DNA from: Gentiana macrophylla
Taxonomy: Eukaryota; Streptophyta; Magnoliopsida; Gentianales; Gentianaceae
NCBI GenBank assembly: GCA_026214975.1
Contig: CM047805.1
Coordinates: 190,473,620 to 190,537,619, forward strand
Length of the DNA stretch: 64,000 bases
Reading direction: 5' to 3'
Position 1 is the first letter of the stretch. Each line of letters begins with the position of its first letter. Shown here piece by piece: positions 56,564 through 64,000 of this stretch. The translations under genes and the position numbers were made by a program. The notes beneath the pieces are model-generated. The model was not told where the DNA came from and searched no databases. It was given only the letters and a program-made list of their open reading frames with translations.

Positions 56564-56829
56564 ATGTCGTTGAATCCGAACTTGTGAAGGTTTTAATTAT
56601 AAAAGAATTACTGGGAAGGGAATTAGATGGTAGGATCTACTGGATTTTTGGACGTCCAGGATCTTATCCACACTTATTAGCGCTTTTGCCTAAGGGTAAT
56701 ACAGGAAAAAAGTAAATGAAATGTGTCCTTATAAACAAATAAGATTTAAGGGTGTCCTAAATGCCCATTAAGTGTTCAAACTAGTCCTTATAAACAAATA
56801 TCCATATCTTTATCTCTGCTTCTCCAAGT

Positions 56830-58910
56830 TATTTTATAACCTGATCTTCTATTTATATTATAGGGTATTCTGGATTTCTATTATTTAATCATCAATCGAT
56901 GATTATCTTTTATCGACGGTGATCGATTATTTGGATTTATATATTGGAATCCATCTGGATACTATGGATCTATCTTATACAATATATGGATATCTATTAT
57001 TAGCCAACGGAGTCAATAATTTATAATTGTATCATATTCTATACTTGAGGTAGACTATGGAGGTAAAAGTTTATTTTATTCAATTTATGTATTATGATCA
57101 ATATATCATACGATGATATTATTATATATATATATAAATTATTGGTAAAAACGATGATGCAATACCATTCCTCGGAGTGAATGTGTATAAACGGTTTAAA
57201 TGCATCAAATTATATAGATCTGTTTCCAGAAGTGAACATGATTAAACTATATATTTAAGATGTGTCGGTTGACACGAACCCATTCCCAGAAGTGAATGAG
57301 ACGAAATAAAATATTCAAGGTGTATCGAATTATCCGAGTCCATTTCCAGAAGTGAATAAGACCACCTAATGAAATATATAAGTTACACCAAATTTTATAG
57401 GCTCATTTTCCCATAAGTGGACGTGGCCAAATTATAATTATTAAAGAAACATCGAATTATATTGGCTCAATCCCGGAAGTGAATTTGAGTAAATATAATC
57501 TTTACAATGTATCAGGTTGTACATGTCCATCCTCAGGAGTGGATGTGACTAAACTCGAAATTTATAATGTGTCCGTTCCTCGAAGTGAACGTGGACAGTT
57601 AAATATTCTAGATGTATTGTGTATGTTCCCTGAAGTGAACATGACACAATCTAGATATTGTATACCGATATTTAAAGATGTATCGAATCACGTCAGTCAG
57701 TTCCTTGTAGTGAATGTGACATAGATAAGACTGTGATTTTAAAATCGTCAGAATAAATATCACCAGAAATGAGTTGATGACGCTAAGGGAAAACGATACA
57801 TCAGTAGACCCCGGTGTACTATGAGTTCGTTTTATATATTATATACATGCATATATATTTATTTATTTATGCATTTATTTATTTATGTATTTACTTTTGT
57901 ATTGCTTGGATTGAGTCCTGAAGACTAAGTCTAATATAAAAGATCATTTTGTCTTGCAGACAACTTTGGTTAGAAGATTTGATCACCCGACGATGATCAT
58001 TCATTTAAAGTATATATAGATGGACTTGGAGTTAATCAGAAGCACTTGTATGCTTATAAAAGTGAATCTGAAATTCACAAGAAATAAATACGGACACGAA
58101 GTCCATATGAAATGGAATGATGTTCCAATTAATGACCTGAAGTCTAAAGATAATAAAAATTCAGTAAGAACATCGTGACACTTCTTTAATCCTCGTAAAA
58201 GGATTGTATTTATCGTTGCGATAATATGCTCATGTAGTAGCAATATTGAAAGAAGTGGTTTATATTCAACAAGATGGTTATCATAGAATCATCATGAAAC
58301 ACGATCTATTTGGTTTAGACCATTCCCTGAAGTGAATGTCTCTAGATTCATGATATAAAAAGGATCAAATAGTACTTTGATCAGTAGTAGTATATATTAC
58401 TTGTGCATTTGTTTTCATAATAGGATATAGATAGCATACGAGTAATAGTAATTTTACCTTTGTTATTTAATTTAGTTCATAAACGTGTCTGCATTCATAG
58501 ACAAACCATGGTCAAAATATCCCTGATGGATATCACAAACGTTTTTCTCCTTGGAGGGGAAGAATTGTCCACCAGAAGTGGAACAAAACGATATTAAATT
58601 CTAGAAGAATAATGAAAATCGATTTTCACGAAGTGGCATTGAAAAGCCACTGGTCGCGTACTTGTCGTACGGCGAGATACCCGGATGAGAATAATGAAGC
58701 TTCAAAATTATAGTAAAGACAATGTCATGACACAAATACTATATGTTACGGTCATCCTGAAGATGATCTAGATATGATAAATTTTGTTTTATCATTTTGC
58801 AAAGTCTCAAGTGCACTAAGTTGTGCGGATATCCTCTGATGTGGATATTAAATTGAGACATCGGAGGAATTAAAAAGATATTCCCTGAGGATATGAAGGA
58901 TGGAGTAATT
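56830..58910 (+). mobile_element. Copia-like retroelement leader with decayed ~60-bp tandem repeats
   Basis: From about 57165 to 57725 roughly ten diverged units of about 58-60 bp carry CCAGAAGTGAAYRTGA followed by AT-rich spacer and ATCGAATTATA; another CCTGAAGTGAATGTC lies at 58330. No gag-pol is readable. Upstream of the KAI2 remnant, AACACGTTATCAGCATGAG (about 52606) resembles the LTR end and primer-binding region of plant Copia elements, so both may be parts of one element around the KAI2 fragment. This is an inference. Confidence 0.45.
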
Positions 58911-58914
58911 ATCA

Positions 58915-59690
58915 ACACCTTTTATGACCTCATCGTCGGATGCGACTTGTACACTTAGGGCCGTGTTTTTAAAGCAAGCGACCTCAAAGTACTTTGGGTC
59001 AGTTTTTGCGACCTTGTCGTCTGATGCGACTTGTTCTCTAAGGGCCGTGCTTTTAAAGCAAGCGACCTCAAAGTAACTTTGGGTCAGTTTTTGCGACCTT
59101 GTCGTCTGATGCGACTTGTTCTCTAAGGGCCGTGCTTTTAAAGCAAGCGACCTCAAAGTAACTTTGGGTCGATTTTAGCGACCTTGTCGTCTGATCGACT
59201 TGTTCTCTGGGGGCGTGCTTTTAAAGCAAGCGACCTCAAAGTAACTTTGGGTCGATTTTACGACCTTGTCGTCGATGCGACTTGTTCTCTAAGGGCCGTG
59301 CTTTTAAAGCAAGCGACCTCAAAGTAACTTTGGGTCGATCTTTGCGACCTTGTCGTCTGATGCGACTTGTTCTCTGGGCGGCGTGCTTTCAAAGCAAGCG
59401 ACCTCAAAGTAACTTTGGGTCGGTTTTGCGACGCACCTTGTCGTCCTGATGCGACTTGTTCTCTAAGGGCCGTGCTTTCAAAGCAAGCGACCTCAAAGTA
59501 ACTTTGGGTCGGTTTTAGCGACCTTGTCGCCGATGCGACTTGTTCTCTGGGGCCGTGCTTTTAAAGCAAGCGACCTCAAAGTAACTTTGGGTCGATCTTT
59601 GCGACCTTGTCGTCTGATGCGACTTGTTCTCTGGGGCCGTGCTTTCAAAAGCAAGCGACCTTAAAGTAATCGGGCTCGTTTTTGGGCGAG
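58915..59690. repeat. Tandem repeat, ~85-bp unit, nine copies
   Basis: Each unit reads GCGACCTTGTCGTCTGATGC, GACTTGTTCTCT, GGGCCGTGCTTTTAAAGC, AAGCGACCTCAAAGTAACTT and TGGGTC. Units differ by a few substitutions and small indels. It lies 200 bp upstream of a retroelement-like TATA box. Confidence 0.93.
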
Positions 59691-60120
59691 GCCGTCAATC
59701 GTGGTGACGTCGACCCTCAGGTTTTCCTCTCATGGAATGATCGCGGCCGTTTGAAAGAATCGCCTGAGGTAGTTGTACGTGGGTATTGATGGGGCGCCAG
59801 TATTTTGAAATCCCGACAACCGCCGCCTGTCTCAACCGTTGGATGAAGCGTTCCCAACCGCATTTATCGTGGCCCCTTTGCCTATATAAAGCTTTCGCTT
59901 CTCACCTTCTTCATACTTTTAGCGTTTCTTATTTTCTCCGTTGTTTGTTGATTTAGAATTCTCAAGTTTTTGGCGAGCTTTGAAGGTTCAACGGCGTTCT
60001 GCGGTGGTTCTAGGATTTCACGGCGTTCTTTTGAAGATTCCGGCCACCTCGCTGAGTATTTCCCGCTTTCTGCGGTTTTCCAATCTTTCTCGATGAATCG
60101 GGTTAGAAATCCTTTACATT
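59691..60120 (+). promoter_or_regulatory. Retroelement-type promoter and leader
   Basis: TATATAAAG at 59883-59891 in the context GCCTATATAAAGCTTTCGC, following the tandem repeat and preceding the degenerate gypsy-type ORF. Together they look like the U3/R end of an LTR. Confidence 0.5.
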
Positions 60121-60139
60121 AACTCGTTTACTCATCCAT

Positions 60140-62561
60140 CCCTGCCTTGTTTTTCCATACATATCAATTTTGTCATTCTTTTTTGCTACGGAGATGCAAC
60201 ATTGCCTTGTTTCCGATTAATAACGGGGTTTTTCCCGGGAGAGATTATAGCTTTCTGGGAAAATTGGGGTTTCACCCGCTCCTTGTTATCCTCTGTAATT
60301 TTATTTGCGATCTCTCTTTTGCAAAAACGGAGGAGGCGGTATTGAAGTGGGTGCGATCACCTTCCAGGCTAATTTATTATTATACCAGTCCGAAAGCTCC
60401 ACCTTTTTCCTCCCTTGTTTTTGCGGGATGTCGGGAATGATCATTCGCGATGATTACGGCGGAGAGGAGATTTACGATTATCTTGAGGATGAACCCATAT
60501 TATCTGCGGCCTCGGTTGGCGATCTACCGGACGAGGTTGAAGTGGAAAGTACTCGCGCGAGATATTGGCAAGATTACTGGCGATGAGGTCGCTACTTATG
60601 GATGCCGACCGCTTTTGAGTTGGAGGCCTTCGTCTCTGCTAGAAATCCGCCAGCGTAGAGTGAGCCTTAAGGAGAAGCGCGCGGGCTCAAAAGTCTCCAT
60701 CCAACTGCTCACGGGTCGAAAAGATCGCGTCCCGGCCGAAGGACAAATCTGCGGTCCCGAGTACTAGCGGCGCTCCCGACCACGACGAAGCTTATGTTCG
60801 GGACGCCGCAGCTTCATGAGTTAATGGGTCCAGTGAGGATGAAAATGCTTTGAATCGCCTCGGAAGGATATCTGGAGGCTGCAAAGCGAAGAAGAGGAAA
60901 ATTGCGAGCCAAACCATGACGATTGGTGAGGCCGCGCGGCGATACCACCAAAGAGCTCTCGTCCCTAACAATCCTGAAGCTATGCGAGTTTACGATCATG
61001 GCGGCGTATGAGAAGGGCGTTGATAAGAAATGGTCCCGATGCAAAGAGCAACGATCTCAACAGGACCATTAATAGCATATTCGAATCGACACCGGTGTGT
61101 ATCGGTTTTCTTTTTTCGATTATAAGAAGGAGTCCGATAAATTTAAACCCGGGACCATAAGGATTATGTAGGTGCGCGTCGCTCGAGGACACCCTTATCC
61201 TCCACTTCCATCATTTGTATGCGGGTGCGAGACCGCCTTTCGATCCTTTCTTTGTGAAGATCTGCAGGAGATGCGGCGCTTCCTCTCGATTTTGCCGTCG
61301 GGCTATTATCCAGCTTGATGGCCTTCATCGTTATGTGCGGATTCGAAGATCGAGCCGACGTTAACTTTACTGGGGGCAATTTTATTCCTTCGTGGGGCGT
61401 CTATTCTGGACAAGTCTCTCTCGAGGTCGCACTCTCCGCTACTATTCCCGCTTCCCAATAAGTTTCACAAATGGGGCGTAGGTACCGAAAGTCGAGTCGA
61501 AGGTAGGTTGGCCTTTTCCTGGGCGTGAAGTCCGCGAGGCAAATCCACGCTTTTAATCTTTGACCCCGTGAGTGAGCGGCGTTACGTAAAGGGGCCGATG
61601 ACGTTAATTCGATCGGACGGGCGGCGCCATCTCGGAGAAATGTTTCTTAGGTTGAACTTCTTGATCGGCCGAGCCTTTTGTATGTATGGCGGGCCTAGTG
61701 GGCGGGGGAATGCCGCGCCCTGGTACGAATGGGTCTCGAGAGCTACGATCCGGATTTGGATTGGGGTTGTCATATCAACAAATGTTTCCCTCCGAGTGTC
61801 CGGAATGTGGGGCGATCCTATACTTAGGCGCTTTGTAACTTTCTTTGTCCACTTGTATTTATTTGTAAATGCTCATTTTGTTTTGTTGGGCTCTAAACCG
61901 CTTTCTTTTGTAGGTATGGATCCAAATGCTCGCGAGGCTTACCGAAACAAGCTTAATGCGGAGGCGGATAAAGCGACAATGCTCGGCGAAAGGCTCAAAG
62001 AAAGCTCAAGGGAGAGTGCCCCGATCATGGGCGCCTCGATTGTCGAAGAGACGATAACCCGGAAGGCTGCGACCTCTTACGCCGCTTGTTGCGACTTCCT
62101 CCGCCTTGTTGCGAGCCCAGTCAGTGGGTGCCTCAAAAGACTCATCCCCTACTAAAGAGTCGCACGGCGTGAAGCGACCTCAACCGAGAAGGCGAAGGAT
62201 GATCGCCCACCCAAACGGTCCGCTCCCATCCGGCGCATCTTGAAGAGGTTGAAACTCCGGTGGAGAAGCGCGCCCACCGAGACGCCACAAAAACTTTGCC
62301 TCGAGGTCATTCTCGGGAAAGAGGCCCTATGGTTGGATCCGAGCTTTACCAGGATCTTGACCTATCCAAAGCTCGCCGGGTTGGTGAAGCAATTCTTGAT
62401 GTGATTCCTCTTGGGCCGATCCTTTCGCTATCCCGATCATGTTCAAGTGGAGATTGGTCGGGCATTCTAGCCCGCCATGGCTCAAGATAATACTCCGCCT
62501 CGGGATGAGGTCGCGAAATCGAGAGATTTGAGCGGCGATTTGGGATTGCAGCTTCTATGGT

Positions 62562-62602
<41 letters not shown>

Positions 62603-63340
62603 AACTCCCTTGCTTTCCCAGGCTCGGCGCTCGCTTAAACAGGGTACTTGAGGCCGCCGAGAGGCGCGAGGCGAGAGGTGAGTGGTGACGCGCACTGGGA
62701 GCGATCGATAAAGCGAGGGTTACCGCCGAAAGAAAGCTAAGCATCTGGTGGCGAGGTGGAAAAGATGAAATCAATCATGGAGAGAGCACGCTAAATTGGA
62801 TCTTGAGATCAATGAGAAAGTTGCATCTTTGACAAAGGATTATCTTGCGGCGCGGGAGGAGATCGCCACGTTGAGGGTAAGCTTGCTTTGGCGAGACGGC
62901 CGCCAAGGAGAATTTCTTGAGAAAGCTATTGAGGAAGCTGCGAAGAAACGGAGAGGTGTCGAGGAGGCCAAGTATGGGGCCGTCGCCGCTACAAGAATTC
63001 GGATGACTTCTTCGACCTTATGGAGCATAGCTTTGACCAGGGCTTTAGTCACCTAGCTCGGCAGATCTGGTGATCGAGGCGGGAGCACATTACTCTGGAA
63101 GATATCTTTGCGGTGGGTGAACACGCACTGAGGTCATCCCGATTTAGTGGTCTTTCACCCGGAAATCCTTATGCAAGCGAGCTTGTTACCTCGATCTGAG
63201 ACCGAAACAGCTTAAACGCGCGAGCCTGTTTGGGATCCCGCTCTGTTAATCCTGTAAACTTTGAGATGTTGAAGAAGCCGCCGCCCTCTGAGCAAGGCGA
63301 CGAGTTTATCAGCACCCCGCCTACCCCTCATGCTCTCTAG
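60140..63340 (+). pseudogene. Degenerate 'putative gypsy-type transposon' ORF
   Basis: Coding pieces in shifting frames. An N-terminal acidic part occurs at 60428-60586 (MSGMIIRDDYGGEEIYDYLE). A central domain at ~61190-61430 has LYAGARPPFDPFFVKI, then in other frames AFIVMCGFEDRADVNFTGGN and FIPSWGVYSGQVSLEV, as in plant proteins annotated as putative gypsy-type transposon (Transposase_28-like). A charged, coiled-coil-like C-terminal part follows (DPNAREAYRNKLNAEADKA at ~61920, NEKVASLTKDYLAAREEIAT at ~62814). A T-run of about 34 bases sits at 62566-62599. Frameshifts are many, so no protein is expected. No RT is present in the window. Confidence 0.6.
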
Positions 63341-64000
63341 ATTTCTTGGATTTTTCTGCGAGCCCCTTGAAAATTTGATTTGTAACCTTGACTATTTATT
63401 TTTGTGATTTGACTGAATCTTGAGTTGTAATATCTTGACAATTTACTTTCGCAATTTTCAATTTATAAAACTTGGTTTTCTCCGTCCTCGATTCGATCTG
63501 GCGGCCTTTCGCGGTATGACGAGTTATTTTATTTTCTCGTGTGCTGTCCTCTTGATTCGTGCGAGGTTGTTCAATAATTTGGCGGCGTCAAGCAGTCATG
63601 AAACGTCGTCGTCTCATTCTAACCATAGTCGCTATGCGACGCTAATTTTTCAAAGTTTCACGGCCCTATTGAGAGCGGTGCTTTGCCGAAAAAAGAGCCT
63701 CTCGAGCGACCTTTGGCTCATCATTAAAGCGAGTTATGACCCCTAATGACTAGGCGTCGGTTATAATCTTGTAGCCATAAATTTCGATCTCTTCATGGTC
63801 TGGCGCTCCTGTTGCCTTGGTTTTCGGGGCAGTTTGCATATCTGGCCCTAGGATCCAGTTAATCCCAACCGTTGATTATGTCCCTTTTCTGGTATAAAAG
63901 GGGGTTACTTTGGGACTCACTCTACCTCTTGCCTCATACTGAATTTGCTTTCTTTCTTTCTCAATCGTTCATTATCCTCTTTACCGTTTATCCCCTGACT
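63341..64000 (+). other. Retroelement-like non-coding DNA with a TATA box
   Basis: After the degenerate ORF, GC-rich then AT-rich sequence leads to GGTATAAAAGGGGG at 63890-63903 and a pyrimidine-rich leader. The arrangement is similar to 59.85-59.96 kb, suggesting another LTR promoter at the window edge. No gene. Confidence 0.4.

Larger units (their letters stand above)
53153..56804. mobile_element. Mutator-like element 2 (3,652 bp) carrying minisatellites and a captured gene fragment
   Basis: Left terminus GGGGTAAGGGTCCAAAAGG; right terminus, reversed, TGGATATTTGTTTATAAGG. A perfect 9-bp target duplication TATCTTTAT flanks it (53144-53152 and 56805-56813). The right terminus is almost identical to that of element 1 (35307-36296), and the left termini align too. 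Contents from left: AT-rich subterminal DNA, the GCGATGCA minisatellite, a second tandem repeat (54990-55340) and a 5' fragment of a berberine-bridge-enzyme-like gene. No transposase is seen. This fits a Pack-MULE: a non-autonomous Mutator element carrying a host gene piece. Confidence 0.85.
52774..56828 (+). pseudogene. KAI2 (karrikin-receptor)-like exon 1 pseudogene split by a Mutator-like element
   Basis: An alpha/beta hydrolase of the KAI2/D14 family, recognisable from ATG 52774: [15 protein letters not shown], then [20 protein letters not shown] in a shifted frame, NMGAG, IIEELQVDNYIYVG, SSMAGAAASFSRPELF. Small indels shift the frame near 52835 and 52940. The nucleophile motif GHSV has become GRLV, so the catalytic Ser is lost. 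The sequence breaks at 53152 and resumes after 56804, beyond a 9-bp duplication TATCTTTAT, with ISASPR ending at about 56828, where KAI2 genes have their intron. Exon 2 was not found. It was probably already decayed when the element landed, or has decayed since. Confidence 0.88.

Noticed and set aside
58848..59156. 102-codon minus-strand frame with repeated FEVACFKSTALREQ
   Set aside because: Translation of the 85-bp tandem repeat; the units shift frame and lack conservation of coding.

Overview
This window is nuclear DNA of a flowering plant, most likely a eudicot. It has GT-AG introns, a RABE-type Rab GTPase, an L-type lectin receptor kinase, a NARROW LEAF1-type protease, an MLO protein and a polyubiquitin gene. 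These sit in AT-rich DNA crowded with retrotransposons, hAT, Mutator-like, Stowaway and Harbinger elements. All gene structures below were read from the sequence by hand (codons, splice signals, family motifs); no search was run.

Layout. 0-3.1 kb: complete RABE1 gene, minus strand, 8 exons. 4-13.6 kb: transposon-rich. It holds two hAT copies with perfect 8-bp target duplications, one of them hit by an LTR-type insertion that was itself hit by a LINE, and a 5S rRNA-derived fragment split by a 125-bp Mutator-type MITE. 15.5-17.7 kb: intact intronless lectin receptor kinase. 18.6-25.9 kb: decayed Ty3/gypsy element of Tat type. 26.5 kb: tRNA-Pro(AGG). 28.3-31.2 kb: NAL1-like gene with a frameshift near its 3' end. 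32-37.8 kb: MITEs, two long-TIR elements and a third hAT, followed by an organelle-derived tRNA-Asp relic.

38.9-48.9 kb: the most notable gene locus, a clade-V-like MLO gene facing a polyubiquitin gene. A segment of about 3.3 kb, from MLO intron 9 into the ubiquitin 3' end, is tandemly duplicated. The 5' exons of MLO are therefore followed by two sets of 3' exons, and each set carries a different 1-bp lesion. 49.5-64 kb: transposons again. These include a 3.65-kb Mutator-like element carrying long minisatellites and the first exon of a berberine-bridge-enzyme-like gene; it lies with a 9-bp target duplication inside exon 1 of a decayed KAI2-like gene. Copia-like and gypsy-type remnants with their own tandem repeats complete the window.

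The host genes are functionally unrelated: vesicle traffic, surface signalling, leaf-development protease, powdery-mildew susceptibility factor, ubiquitin supply. The coherent stories are structural: nested insertions, gene-fragment capture and a segmental duplication that rewires MLO.
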